This document shows, piece after piece, positions 53,558-63,073 of a stretch of DNA of 64,000 nucleotides. The stretch lies in the NCBI GenBank assembly GCA_020060465.1, contig JAGVAD010000008.1, positions 33,048-97,047 of the forward strand. Direction: 5' to 3'. Each line of letters starts with the position of its first letter. The first letter of the stretch is position 1. Below the pieces are notes generated by a model. It was not told where the DNA came from. It ran no database searches and was given only the letters and a program-made list of their open reading frames with translations. Position numbers and translations under genes: made by a program. The DNA comes from Anaerolineales bacterium (lineage in GTDB: Bacteria; Chloroflexota; Anaerolineae; Anaerolineales; UBA4823).

Positions 53558-55129
53558 TCAAGGCGCAATACCCAGTTGCACCAGAGGCAAGAAAGCGCCG
53601 CCCCGTTCGGCGAGCAGGTTCAGCGCGTCAACCATCGGTTCGCCGACCAGGGCGACCTGCGTCGCCTGGTTCAACAACAAATGGATCTGCGGCGGCAGAT
53701 AAAGCCCCAGGACAACAATCAGAGCCATCAGAATTGCGACAGGCGCCAGGATGTAGGGTTTGAACTCGCCTCTTGCCACGCCCTCCGGCAGTTCTCCAAA
53801 CACTGTCGAGCTGATCACTCGCAAAAAGGCTACGAAGACCACTGCCAGGAACAACAAACATACAATCATCAAAATCAGATGTCCGGCGTGGATTCCGGCG
53901 CTGATGATCGAAAATTTGCTGACAAAGATATTGAAGGGCGGCGAACCGACCAGCGCCAACGCCCCCACCATCAGCAACAGGCTGGTGAAGGGCGCAGCCT
54001 GCAACATACCCTTCACTTTGCCCAGATCACGAGTGTGGTATTTCATCAAGATATTGCCGGAGGTGCAGAACATAAGTGACTTGACCAGGCTGTGGTTAAT
54101 GGTGTGCAACAGAGCCGCCAGGACACCCGCCGCGCCCCCTATGCCCAACCCCAAGACGATGAGACCGATATTTTCAACGCTGGAATAAGCCAGCAAGCGT
54201 TTGATGTCTCGTTGCACGAACATAAAAAGCGCCGCAGAAGCCACAGAGAGAGCGCCGAACACCAGGAAAATGTTGTGCGTAAATTCTGGGCCGATCCCCT
54301 GATTCAGGATGATCGAAAAGCGGATGATCACCAACAAAGCGCATTTGAGCAGCACCGCAGAAAGCAGCGCGCTTACCGGGCTGGGCGCTTCGCTATGCGC
54401 GTCCGGCAGCCAGGCATGCATGGGGAAAATGCCAGCCTTGGTTCCGAAGCCGATCAGCACAAACACAAACGCCAGTTTCAACAATGTGGAGTCTAAGGCT
54501 TTGGCGTTCTTGACGATCTCGGTCCACAAAATGGCTGCGCCGGGCTGCTGCATGAAGTTCACTGCATCTGAATAAACCAGGATGGTGCCGTACAGACCGA
54601 ATGCCACGCCGACCGTGCAGATAATGACATATTTCCAGGCTGCTTCCAGGGATGACCGATGACCGTAAACACCCACCAGAAAGGCTGAACCGAGCGTGGT
54701 GGCTTCGACCGCCACCCACATCATGATGATGTTGTTAGCCGTCACAACCAATAACATGGTGAACAAGAACAGGCTGAACAAGGCGTAATAAACGCTGACG
54801 CGGTCTTCGCTCAATTCACCCGTTTTTACGTCGTTGCGGATGTAACCAATCGAATAGACGCCAACTAAGAATCCCACAACGATCACAATAAGCAAAAAGA
54901 CAGCAGCCAACGCATCTACATGCAGCCAATCGCTCAACGCGATCACACTGCCTTGCGTCATCACGCCGCGCAAGACCAGCAATCCCAACACCAGCGCCGA
55001 TGAAATACTGACCAGATGCAGGATTTCAACCAGCAGCATTTTGCGCCAGCCTACCCGCTGGGCGGCGATGATCGCCAGGGAAAGAATGACGGGAGCTAAG
55101 AGCAGCCAGGACAAATAGGGTGTGTACAT
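53558..55129 (-). CDS. hyfF: hydrogenase-4 antiporter-like subunit F
   Basis: 523 residues, about 14 membrane spans. Mrp/NuoN-type antiporter fold: MMWVAVEATTLGSAFLVG with the Glu of helix 5, GTKAGIFPMHAWLPDAHSEAPSPV (in parts: GTKAGIFPMHAWLP, DAHSEAPSPV) with the helix 7 Lys, and RDIKRLLAYSSVENIGLI. Expected to pump protons or sodium coupled to hydrogenase turnover. Eleven bases separate it from hyfE. Confidence 0.93.
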   Translation of the reverse strand: MYTPYLSWLLLAPVILSLAIIAAQRVGWRKMLLVEILHLVSISSALVLGLLVLRGVMTQGSVIALSDWLHVDALAAVFLLIVIVVGFLVGVYSIGYIRNDVKTGELSEDRVSVYYALFSLFLFTMLLVVTANNIIMMWVAVEATTLGSAFLVGVYGHRSSLEAAWKYVIICTVGVAFGLYGTILVYSDAVNFMQQPGAAILWTEIVKNAKALDSTLLKLAFVFVLIGFGTKAGIFPMHAWLPDAHSEAPSPVSALLSAVLLKCALLVIIRFSIILNQGIGPEFTHNIFLVFGALSVASAALFMFVQRDIKRLLAYSSVENIGLIVLGLGIGGAAGVLAALLHTINHSLVKSLMFCTSGNILMKYHTRDLGKVKGMLQAAPFTSLLLMVGALALVGSPPFNIFVSKFSIISAGIHAGHLILMIVCLLFLAVVFVAFLRVISSTVFGELPEGVARGEFKPYILAPVAILMALIVVLGLYLPPQIHLLLNQATQVALVGEPMVDALNLLAERGGAFLPLVQLGIAP

Positions 55130-55139
55130 ATCAGACCCT

Positions 55140-55790
55140 CTATCCTTTCAGTGAGGTCAGGCTGGCGGCGTCCAGAGTATGCAGGTTCTTGTAAATCTGG
55201 ACAGCAAGCACAACCATAATCACCACGCCAAACACTGCATCGGTGGCGATGCCGATTTCCACCAATTCCGGCGCGTCGTGAGCCAGCAACGCCAGGGTCA
55301 GGTGGGAGCCATTTTCCATCAGACAGAACCCCAACACTTGCTTGAGCAAATTTCGCTGAGTGAGGATGCACAACTGACCGAAGAAAAAGTGCGCCACAGA
55401 GACGGCCAGCGCGGGGCGGAATTCGGCGGCGATCTTTAAGTCCAACTGGTTGATGACAATAAAGGAAATCACCAGGGATACAGCCGCCAGCAAGAGCGAA
55501 ACGGAGGGACTAACCGCGGCTTTGGGCGGTTCCGCATCCGCCATGAGGCGCTGCGCTCGATTTAAGACATACGGCACCAGAAGCGCCTTCGTGATGAAAG
55601 CGCTGGCCGCCCACCAGTAGAGCTGTTCAGCGTGCATAATGGTTGCCAGGGCGAGAAAGATCAACACCAACACCAGGGATTGCACCATATAGTAGATGGC
55701 GGAGAGGCGTATCTTTTTCGTCTCGATCACCAGCAGAGAGGTAAGGATCAACAAACCGCTTAAGCTGTTGATCAAATCATACGGATTCAT
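55140..55790 (-). CDS. hyfE: hydrogenase-4 membrane subunit E
   Basis: 216 residues with about six or seven membrane spans. HyfE corresponds to NuoK plus extra helices. Seen: SGLLILTSLLVIETKKIRLS at the start, WWAASAFITKALLVPYVLNRA, and near the end GQLCILTQRNLLKQVLGFCLMENGSHL (in parts: LTQRNLLKQVLGFCLMENG), the NuoK-like helix with its Glu. Inner-membrane, part of the proton path between antiporter subunits. Confidence 0.9.
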   Translation of the reverse strand: MNPYDLINSLSGLLILTSLLVIETKKIRLSAIYYMVQSLVLVLIFLALATIMHAEQLYWWAASAFITKALLVPYVLNRAQRLMADAEPPKAAVSPSVSLLLAAVSLVISFIVINQLDLKIAAEFRPALAVSVAHFFFGQLCILTQRNLLKQVLGFCLMENGSHLTLALLAHDAPELVEIGIATDAVFGVVIMVVLAVQIYKNLHTLDAASLTSLKG

Positions 55791-55814
55791 GCAGTCCCTC
55801 CATTCCCCATCGGT

Positions 55815-57257
55815 TTATCCCATCCAGGCAACGGCGAAAAAGCCGGAGAGCAGAGTCAGCGCCGCCAGGGTGACCAACACGGCTTGCATGGCCGGCGCCA
55901 GGGGTGTGGCGGCAGCCACTTCTTCTGAAGGCTTGCCAAGCCCGGAGGCGCTAAAGATCCAAAAAAGCCAGGCAAAACTGCCAATCGATTCCAGGATTGC
56001 AACCCCCACCAGCGCCAACAACAGCGGGTGGGCGCGAGCCGCTTCAAAGCCGCCAGCGAAGATGCTGAACTTGCTAAAGAAACAGTTGAACGGCGGCGCG
56101 CCAACGACCGCCAGAGAGGCGGCGGCGAAACTAACGCCGACCACCGGCATCTGCCCCATCACGCCGCGCAGCGAGGGCAACATGCGGGTGCCGGTAGTGT
56201 AACTGAGCGCGCCAGCCACCAGGAAGAACAAACCTTTGGCAAAAGCGTGGTTGAAGATATGCATCACCGCCCCATTGAACGCCAAGCCAGAACCAAATAC
56301 AGAAAGCGAAAGGGCGAAAAAGATATAAGCCAATTGGGTGATGGTGGAATAAGCCAGCAGCTTCTTGAAATCTTTTTGCGGGAAATACATGGCAAAACCA
56401 TAAATCATGGTCAAGATCGCCATGATGCTGCCGATGACGCCGATCATCTGGGGCGCGCCGCCGGCGGAAACCAGGCAGCGAGCGAAAATATACACGCCCA
56501 CTTTCACCATCGAGGCAGCGTGCAGGTAGGCGCTGATGGGGGTGGGCGCGACCATGGCCTCCGGCAACCAAAAATGGAAAGGCAGTTGCGCCGATTTGCC
56601 AAAGCCAGCGATCAAGACACCGAGGAAGATAAACATCTTGGCGCTTTCCGTTAGCGAAGCCAGATCCGATAAGCGCAGGCTGCCGGTTAGGGCAAAGAAA
56701 TAGGCTGTGGCGGCATATAGCCCAAGTGAGGCGACCTGAGTGGTAATGATAGCCTTGAGCGCCGCACGGCGCGCCTTTTCATTGTCGTAATAGCCGATCA
56801 AACCCCAGGAACAAACGCCGGTCAACTCAAAGAACACCAACATCCCCAACATGGTGGACGAATAGACCAGACCGGCCATCGAGCCAATAAAGGCAAGCAA
56901 GAAGAAATAATATCGGCGGGAGACTTCCCTCTCAGGATGTTCGCGATTCTGGCTGGACAGGTAGCCAGTAGAATATACGACAATTAAAAAGCCGACCAAA
57001 ATCACAGCCAGGCCGATCAGGATGCTGAGTTTATCGGTTACTACGCCATAGACCAGCCAATCGCCCAAATAGAGAAGATCCACACTGCCCGCCGTTTTTC
57101 CCTGCATGGTGAACACAATCAGGGCGAGCAAGCTGCCAAGAGACGCTAACAGGGCAGCGATTTGGCTGACGCCCTTAATCCAATCCCGCGGGATGACCAG
57201 GGTCAGCAGGCAACCGGCAAAGGGCAGCAAGATGCTTGCAACAATCCATCCTGTCAT
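55815..57257 (-). CDS. hyfD: hydrogenase-4 antiporter-like subunit D
   Basis: 480 residues, about 14 spans. Antiporter-type signature: FFELTGVCSWGLIGYYDNEK (helix 5 Glu), GKSAQLPFHFWLPEAMVAPTP (parts: GKSAQLPFHFWLPEA, MVAPTP) with helix 7 Lys, HAASMVKVGVY, and KDFKKLLAYSTITQLAYI. Its presence, with HyfB and HyfF, gives three antiporter-like subunits and marks a Hyf-type (hydrogenase-4) complex rather than Hyc, which has one. Confidence 0.92.
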   Translation of the reverse strand: MTGWIVASILLPFAGCLLTLVIPRDWIKGVSQIAALLASLGSLLALIVFTMQGKTAGSVDLLYLGDWLVYGVVTDKLSILIGLAVILVGFLIVVYSTGYLSSQNREHPEREVSRRYYFFLLAFIGSMAGLVYSSTMLGMLVFFELTGVCSWGLIGYYDNEKARRAALKAIITTQVASLGLYAATAYFFALTGSLRLSDLASLTESAKMFIFLGVLIAGFGKSAQLPFHFWLPEAMVAPTPISAYLHAASMVKVGVYIFARCLVSAGGAPQMIGVIGSIMAILTMIYGFAMYFPQKDFKKLLAYSTITQLAYIFFALSLSVFGSGLAFNGAVMHIFNHAFAKGLFFLVAGALSYTTGTRMLPSLRGVMGQMPVVGVSFAAASLAVVGAPPFNCFFSKFSIFAGGFEAARAHPLLLALVGVAILESIGSFAWLFWIFSASGLGKPSEEVAAATPLAPAMQAVLVTLAALTLLSGFFAVAWMG

Positions 57258-57311
57258 GCTTGTTCTCTCCTCTCGGATGAACTCCTTAGAAAATTCGATG
57301 GAACGATCATC

Positions 57312-58250
57312 CTAGACATGAGCCAAGTAAAACACAAAAGACAGCACCGCCGCCCCCAGAGCAAGCCAGATCGTGGCGGGGGATTTCATAAACCGTATCC
57401 GCGCCATGGCGTTTTCCAACACCGCGGCAATGAAATAAAACACGACCGCTTTCAGCAAGAAGGCTGCAATTGCCAGCAAAGCGCCAGCGGGCGATAACAC
57501 CCTCATGCTGCCAAAGGGCAGGAACAACGCCAAAAACAGCGCCGCCAGCACCAATTGACGGAGATAGAGGCCCCATTTCAAAATGGCCAGCGAACGCCCA
57601 GAATACTCAGCCAAAGGCCCTTCTTGCAACTCTTGCTCTGCCTCAGCCAGATCAAACGGCAGCTTGCCCATTTCAATGAAAGAGGCGAAAGCAAAAGCCG
57701 CCAGGCCAAGCCAGAACGCCATGGAGGGAGGCAAAGCGCCCGCGGCGACTTTGCCGCTGATCGTTCCCAGGTTGGTCGAACCTGCCAATAATGCCATGAC
57801 AAAAACCACCAGCAGCAAGACCGGTTCGACCAGAGCCGAAATAAATAACTCGCGGCGAGAACCGATTCCGCCGAAGGGGCTGCCGCTATCCAGGCCAGCC
57901 AGCGAAAGGAAAAAGCGCGGCAGGGCAAACAAGTAGATGAGCAGGATCAGGTCGCCAGCCGCGCCCAACGGCGATTGGACTGCCAATACAGGCAGAAGCA
58001 AGGCGACCAACAGCATGGTAGACATCAGGACATACGGCGCGGCATGGAAGACCCAACCCGCCTGTTCGGAAACCACCTCCTGACGCTTCATCAACTTGGC
58101 AAGATCGAGGAAATTTTGCAACACAGGCGGCCCTTTACGGTTTTGTATTTTGGCGCGTAATACACGAGCAAAGCCCGAAAAGAGCGGGGCTGCCACCAGC
58201 AATAATAGAGCCTGAAGGACGCCAACGCCGATTAATCCAGCCGGGGTCAT
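57312..58250 (-). CDS. hyfC: hydrogenase membrane anchor subunit (NuoH/HycD-like)
   Basis: 312 residues from ATG 58250, overlapping the hyfB stop by four bases. NuoH-like: KIQNRKGPPVLQNFLDLAKL in the first cytoplasmic loop, LFALPRFFLSLAGLDSGSPF, and EMGKLPFDLAEAEQELQEGP (in parts EMGKLPFDLAEAEQE, GPLAEYSG), the acidic loop that couples the hydrogenase module to ion movement. About eight spans. Translationally coupled to hyfB. Confidence 0.93.
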   Translation of the reverse strand: MTPAGLIGVGVLQALLLLVAAPLFSGFARVLRAKIQNRKGPPVLQNFLDLAKLMKRQEVVSEQAGWVFHAAPYVLMSTMLLVALLLPVLAVQSPLGAAGDLILLIYLFALPRFFLSLAGLDSGSPFGGIGSRRELFISALVEPVLLLVVFVMALLAGSTNLGTISGKVAAGALPPSMAFWLGLAAFAFASFIEMGKLPFDLAEAEQELQEGPLAEYSGRSLAILKWGLYLRQLVLAALFLALFLPFGSMRVLSPAGALLAIAAFLLKAVVFYFIAAVLENAMARIRFMKSPATIWLALGAAVLSFVFYLAHV

Positions 58251-60262
58251 AATCCACTCCTTCCAAAAATGGCAAACAGCAAGACAGCAAGCGTCAGGAT
58301 AATGTACAGGCAATACACCCGAATATCGCCCATCTGCAACGCTTGAATCCACTGTCCGGCGGATTCCACCAGCCGGGTAGCAGGCCGTGTGACAATCGTC
58401 TCGATCGCTGGTTCGGCGCGCAGGATCTGTCGCACGGTTGAGCGAGAGAATTCGGCAATGGCCTGGAAAGGTTTATTCAGGCGGGTGCGCAGCCAGTAGA
58501 GCAATTGAAAGGTCGCCTTCACGGGTTGATCGAAGCTGCTGGCGGTAAGCGACATGCTGCTGGAGTAACCATAACCGCAAGCCCAGGGTTCCACATCGCT
58601 GCGCCTGCCGGCGCGAAAGCCGCCATACAGGGCGATGATCAGCAAAGGCGCCACCAGCAGACCAATCAACAACAACGCCGCCAGCAATGGAGAGAACACC
58701 GCCTGACCTGGATCCGCCGGAAATACCTGCCAGCCGCTTGAAACTGCAATCGCCGGAACATGAGTGATTTGGCTGACAACGCCGGCTATCCATGAGACGA
58801 CCCACGGCGCTCCCAACCCTAAAATCAGACACCCCAAAGACAGATAAAACAAGCTGAATAAGGCCGCGCTGTTGCTTTCTTGAGCCGCGGCCGCGGGCTG
58901 GCTGCGCGCCGGGCCGGCAAAAGCGCCGCCATAAGCCTTGATGTAAACCATCAGGGCCAAGGCGCCAGCCAAAGCTAACGAAACAGCAAACAGCGGCGCA
59001 AATACCCGCATGGCAAAGAAGGGAATGGCGCTGGCGGTGAACAGCGCTTGATACGTGAACCATTCGCTGACAAAGCCGTTCAACGGCGGCACGGCAGCGG
59101 CGGCCAGCGCGCCGACCAGAAATGTCAACGCTGTCCAGGGCATTCGCCGCGCCAGCCCGCCCATACGATTCAGATCTTGCGTCCCCGTCTGAGCGATAAC
59201 CTGACCTGCGCCGAGGAATAGCATCGCCTTAAAGAAAGCGTGATTCAATAAATGATACAAAGCAGCCAACAGCCCCAACGTTGCCAGAACTGGTTGTTGC
59301 ACAGCCAAACCGAACATGCCCACGCCCACGCCCATCAGGATGATGCCTACGTTTTCTACGCTGGAGTAAGCCAACAAGCGTTTAATATCTCGTTCGGTCA
59401 AGGCGTAGAATGCGCCGATCACCGTGGAGGCGACGCCAAATAACAGGATCACAAAACCCCACCACCAGGCTGAAACGCCCAACAAATCCACACAGAAGCG
59501 AAGAAGGCCGTAAACAGCAGTCTTTTTCATGACCGCTGACATTAAAGCCGAAGCGTGATCAGGAGCTGCGCTGTAAGTTCCAGGAGCCCAAAAATGCAAC
59601 GGCGCCATTCCAGCTTTAGCGCCAAAGCCCACAAAGATGAGCAAGAAAACCACAGTTTTTACGCCAGGAGAGACCCAGGCCTGATGCCACAAGCGGAAAC
59701 TGAAGCTATCTGTCTGCCAGTAAAGGATTAAAAACGCCGTTAGCAGCAACGCCGCCCCCACATGCGCGACCAGCATATAGAGATAACCGGTTTTGACCGA
59801 CTCGCGATCCTGATATTTCCAAATCACCAGGAAATAAGAGAGCAGCGTCATCAACTCCCAAAAGAGCAAGAAGAAAAACCCGTTGTTGACCGAGACGACC
59901 AACAGCATGGCAGCCAGGAAGGAATAAGTGAAAAATCCCACTGCCCCGCTCACCGATGGGGAAGACATGCTATAGAGGCTGGTCGCGGCGCCGATCAGCC
60001 CAATCAAACCGACAAAGAACGCTGAGAGCGGGTCAATTTGCAGCGCCAGCACCCCAAAAGGCGGTAATTGCAACAAAGCGATGGTGGGAGAGTCGCTAGC
60101 AGCGAACGCCATAGCTGCAGAAACCACTCCAGCCAGCGAAGCCAACAGTGAGACCCAACCAGCTGCCAGACGGGCAGCCCGGCCGCCGCCGCCAAGCAGC
60201 GCAACCAGCGCTGCACAGCAATAGAGCAACAGGGAGAGCATGATGAATTGGATTGCGTCCAT
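58247..60262 (-). CDS. hyfB: hydrogenase-4 antiporter-like subunit B
   Basis: 671 residues, NuoL/HycC-like, the longest membrane subunit. Antiporter residues present: LLFWELMTLLSYFLV (helix 5 Glu), GFGAKAGMAPLHFWAPGTYS (helix 7 Lys), DHASALMSAVMKKTAVYG, and RDIKRLLAYSSVENVGII. The C-terminal ~150 residues form a soluble stretch and last helices as in HycC/HyfB. 26 bases separate it from hyfA. Confidence 0.93.
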   Translation of the reverse strand: MDAIQFIMLSLLLYCCAALVALLGGGGRAARLAAGWVSLLASLAGVVSAAMAFAASDSPTIALLQLPPFGVLALQIDPLSAFFVGLIGLIGAATSLYSMSSPSVSGAVGFFTYSFLAAMLLVVSVNNGFFFLLFWELMTLLSYFLVIWKYQDRESVKTGYLYMLVAHVGAALLLTAFLILYWQTDSFSFRLWHQAWVSPGVKTVVFLLIFVGFGAKAGMAPLHFWAPGTYSAAPDHASALMSAVMKKTAVYGLLRFCVDLLGVSAWWWGFVILLFGVASTVIGAFYALTERDIKRLLAYSSVENVGIILMGVGVGMFGLAVQQPVLATLGLLAALYHLLNHAFFKAMLFLGAGQVIAQTGTQDLNRMGGLARRMPWTALTFLVGALAAAAVPPLNGFVSEWFTYQALFTASAIPFFAMRVFAPLFAVSLALAGALALMVYIKAYGGAFAGPARSQPAAAAQESNSAALFSLFYLSLGCLILGLGAPWVVSWIAGVVSQITHVPAIAVSSGWQVFPADPGQAVFSPLLAALLLIGLLVAPLLIIALYGGFRAGRRSDVEPWACGYGYSSSMSLTASSFDQPVKATFQLLYWLRTRLNKPFQAIAEFSRSTVRQILRAEPAIETIVTRPATRLVESAGQWIQALQMGDIRVYCLYIILTLAVLLFAIFGRSGL

Positions 60263-60288
60263 GAGCCTATCTCCTAAGCCAGCGGATT

Positions 60289-60912
60289 TCAGCCAACGGG
60301 CAGGTTTTTTTCCGCCAGCGTCGCGACCTGCTTCATCTTCTCAAATAACTGATGACGGCGTGAGGCAGTTGTCTCGTCAGTCACAAGATACAGCGCCCGG
60401 TGCGGGCAAGCGCTTACACAGGCTGGACCCTCCGGGCGGAAGTAACACAGGTCGCATTTCACCGCCACGGTCTTTTGCCCGATATTCCAACCAAGCAGCG
60501 ATAGCTGTTCCTGGTAACTCAACTGGCGCAGATACATGGGGTCGGGTTGGAAAGGCGTGTTGATGAAAGCATAATTGCCGACATTGAGTTCCGGGCCAGG
60601 GACCGGCGTGCCACCCGGCAGGATATTGCCGTATGGACACGCCAGCGCGCACATCTTACAACCAATGCAAAGGCTTTCGTTGATTTGAATAGAATTGGTT
60701 TCATGCGTAATGGCGTTCACCGGGCAAACCAGCGCGCACATCGCATCTTCGCAGTGTCTGCATTGGATGGGCATGATCCCGGCCGGGGTGTATGTCACAA
60801 ACAGTCGTGGATAAGCCTGCAAGCCAGCCTGGCGGTGGCTCTCAGTACATGCAGCGACGCAGGCGTAACATCCAACGCATTTGCGATTGTCCGCAATCAC
60901 GAAATGATTCAT
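60289..60912 (-). CDS. hyfA: 4Fe-4S electron-transfer subunit A (HycB-like)
   Basis: 207 residues from ATG 60912, with GGTGGAG directly ahead. Four cysteine motifs of the HycB/DmsB type: CVGCYACVAACTESH, CRHCEDAMCALVCPVNA, CIGCKMCALACPYG and CDLCYFRPEGPACVSACP. It would bind up to four [4Fe-4S] clusters and connect the complex to an electron donor, in E. coli formate dehydrogenase H. No such partner is encoded nearby. First gene of the operon, divergent from the sensor-kinase gene over a 225-base region. Confidence 0.93.
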   Translation of the reverse strand: MNHFVIADNRKCVGCYACVAACTESHRQAGLQAYPRLFVTYTPAGIMPIQCRHCEDAMCALVCPVNAITHETNSIQINESLCIGCKMCALACPYGNILPGGTPVPGPELNVGNYAFINTPFQPDPMYLRQLSYQEQLSLLGWNIGQKTVAVKCDLCYFRPEGPACVSACPHRALYLVTDETTASRRHQLFEKMKQVATLAEKNLPVG

Positions 60913-61041
60913 GGCTCCACCATCGCTTGTGAATTTCAACTCAATTTTTATTTACATGAAAATGGGGTTTCTGTCATTGGATAGGCGTTGATTTTTAGAG
61001 ACAATGTACAGATGGAAAACTTGCACGGTTGTTATAGCGAA

Positions 61042-61072
61042 GGCTCAACGATTGCGGATTTGGGGCTCAACG
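61042..61072. promoter_or_regulatory. 22-base-spaced direct repeats between hyfA and the kinase gene
   Basis: GGCTCAACG at 61042-61050 and again at 61064-61072, centre-to-centre 22 bases (two helical turns). They lie in the divergent control region, 130-160 bases before hyfA and 30-60 bases before the kinase promoter. Possible binding sites for one dimeric regulator. Confidence 0.4.
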
Positions 61073-61098
61073 AATTTTAAAAACTCGCTCTGCCTTTT

Positions 61099-61108
61099 GT
61101 GCTATACT
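61099..61108 (+). promoter_or_regulatory. extended -10 promoter of the sensor kinase gene
   Basis: TG-C-TATACT with no clear -35. The transcript would begin near 61115, about 23 bases before the ATG. Confidence 0.45.
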
Positions 61109-61137
61109 GTATTCATTCGATATTGTCTGGAGAGGCT

Positions 61138-63060
61138 ATGTCCCAGATCGCTGTGAAGCGGCTACTCATTTCGGCGGCGTCTATACTGGTTGGATTGGCA
61201 ATTCTGGAAGCGATTCGCCGCAGCCCGCTAAACACAGCTCCTCCCTGGCTATGGTTTATTTTCATACTGGTCGCCCTTTTGGCGGGTGGGCTGAACATTT
61301 TGATCGAGTTGCGTCTGATCAGACCAACGTCGCTGAACTCGGAGAATCATCATCGCGAGCGACGACGTCTGGAGGCGGAAATATCTCAGCTCAACCAGGA
61401 GATGATCTCGCGGGCGCAAGAGCAGACAGCAGAGTTAAGCCGATTGAACCAGGAACTGCAACTCCAAATGGCGATGCAAAAACAAGCGGAGGAGTTGGCA
61501 CGCGCCAATGAGGAGAGATTCCGCAATATGGCGGACAATATTCAGGATGGACTGACCATCCTGGAAAACGGTCAGTTGGTTTATCTCAACCAGCGCGCTT
61601 GCGACATCTTCGGCGATTGTCCGGAGGGCGATCTGGAAGCTCGCATTTTTAAGTTCGCTGCGCCGGAGGAACGGGAGCGACTGCGGAGAATTATCGGTGG
61701 CGCAAAGCAGCCTGACCAATTCCCAAACGAACTGGAGTATTGGATCTTGAGAAACGACGGCGAGCGGCGCTGCGTGCGTGAACGATATTCCACCAGCATT
61801 TCCAATGGCGCAGCGCGCATCTTTATCGTTACTTCTGACATCACTCAAGCTGTCCAGGCATATCAAACGCTGGAAAACGCAGTCAACGAGCGGACGCGCG
61901 AACTCTCTACGGTGATAGATGTATCGCGCAGAATCGCATCCACATTGGAGTTGGAGCCATTGTTGCATTTGATCCTGGATCAAATGCAAGAAATCATCCC
62001 TTACAGCGGAGCAGCGATTTTTACGCTGGAAGACAACCAATTGCGCGTGGCCGCGTATCACGTGCCGCGGTTGCCGACGCCGGATCGAACGTTGAGCCTG
62101 AGCCTGAAGAACGCCGGCCCTTATCAACAGGTTGTTTTAGAGAAAAGAGTCCTGATCCTGGAGGATATTCAGGGAGATACGCCGCTCTTAAGAGCGTACC
62201 AGGAATGTTATTCAAACCCATCAGGCTATACATTCGACCACGCTCATTCCTGGATTGGTATTCCTCTGATTGTGCGCGATCAGGTAAGCGGAATGCTCAG
62301 CCTGACCCATCATCGGTCGGGATTTTACACTCAACGTCATGCCCGCCTGGCAATGACCATCGCCGATCAAATTGCGATGGCTATCGAAAACGCGCGCCTC
62401 TACGAACAAGCCCAAAATCTGGCAGTGTTAGAGGAACGTCACCGGATCGCCCGCGAGCTGCACGACTCGGTGACCCAGTTGTTATACGGCATCTCTCTGT
62501 ATTGCACGGCTGCCAGCCGTTCGTTGCGCAATGGAAATACCAAGCAAGTCGAAGAAAGCTTGAAGGAAATAAAGGACGACGCGTTGCAAGCGTTGCAAGA
62601 GATGCGGTTGCTCATCCTGGAACTGGATCCGCCAATGCTGCAAAAAGTGGGGCTGGCCGCTGCGCTGCAAGCCAGCCTGGAGGCCATCGAATCTCGCACC
62701 GGCCTGGAAACAGTGCTGACGGCTGAAGGCGTCAGCCGATTGCCCAAGGCGTTGGAAACAGAGCTGTATCGGATTGCGATGGAAGCGCTGAACAATTTAG
62801 TGCGTTATGCGCGGGCGAAAAAAGTGAGCGTTGATCTGCGGTACGGCGATGGCTGGGTGTGGATGGATATTTGCGACAATGGCGTGGGGTTTGATGTGAC
62901 GCAGGCGTTGAACAGCGGCGGTATGGGATTGCAGAATATGGAAAAACGCGCCCGTCAGCTCAAGGGTCGGCTGGAGATTATCAGTAGCCCTGGCGCAGGG
63001 ACGCGCATCCACGTGGAGGCGCCGATCTACGGTGCGCGAGCCGAACTGGTCACGAGCTAA
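61138..63060 (+). CDS. NarL-type sensor histidine kinase (PAS-GAF)
   Basis: 640 residues from ATG 61138, behind GGAGAGG. Two N-terminal membrane helices (about 9-25 and 37-57) with little between them, then a coiled coil (70-125), a PAS domain (~125-250), a GAF domain (~285-430), HisKA_3 with EERHRIARELHDSVTQLLYG and phospho-acceptor His442, and HATPase_c with DNGVGF and GGMGLQNMEKRA. Signals are probably cytoplasmic or membrane-borne, since no large external domain exists. Partner: the response regulator at 63196. Divergent placement suggests, but does not prove, control of the hydrogenase operon. Confidence 0.92.
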   Translation: MSQIAVKRLLISAASILVGLAILEAIRRSPLNTAPPWLWFIFILVALLAGGLNILIELRLIRPTSLNSENHHRERRRLEAEISQLNQEMISRAQEQTAELSRLNQELQLQMAMQKQAEELARANEERFRNMADNIQDGLTILENGQLVYLNQRACDIFGDCPEGDLEARIFKFAAPEERERLRRIIGGAKQPDQFPNELEYWILRNDGERRCVRERYSTSISNGAARIFIVTSDITQAVQAYQTLENAVNERTRELSTVIDVSRRIASTLELEPLLHLILDQMQEIIPYSGAAIFTLEDNQLRVAAYHVPRLPTPDRTLSLSLKNAGPYQQVVLEKRVLILEDIQGDTPLLRAYQECYSNPSGYTFDHAHSWIGIPLIVRDQVSGMLSLTHHRSGFYTQRHARLAMTIADQIAMAIENARLYEQAQNLAVLEERHRIARELHDSVTQLLYGISLYCTAASRSLRNGNTKQVEESLKEIKDDALQALQEMRLLILELDPPMLQKVGLAAALQASLEAIESRTGLETVLTAEGVSRLPKALETELYRIAMEALNNLVRYARAKKVSVDLRYGDGWVWMDICDNGVGFDVTQALNSGGMGLQNMEKRARQLKGRLEIISSPGAGTRIHVEAPIYGARAELVTS

Positions 63061-63073
63061 ACCTTTAGAGAAT

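Noticed and set aside
52633..53763. Plus-strand reading frame of ~376 codons opposite the hydrogenase large subunit
   Set aside because: Shadow of a gene with intact catalytic motifs; no ribosome-binding site or domain.
49587..60912. Respiratory complex I (nuo) operon
   Set aside because: The large subunit keeps both nickel-ligand CxxC pairs and a cleavable tail, and hycI and hycH homologues are present. No NuoEFG genes.
60913..61137. Sigma-54 promoter for the hydrogenase operon
   Set aside because: No GG-N10-GC pattern with the usual TGGCAC/TTGC context on either strand in the divergent region.
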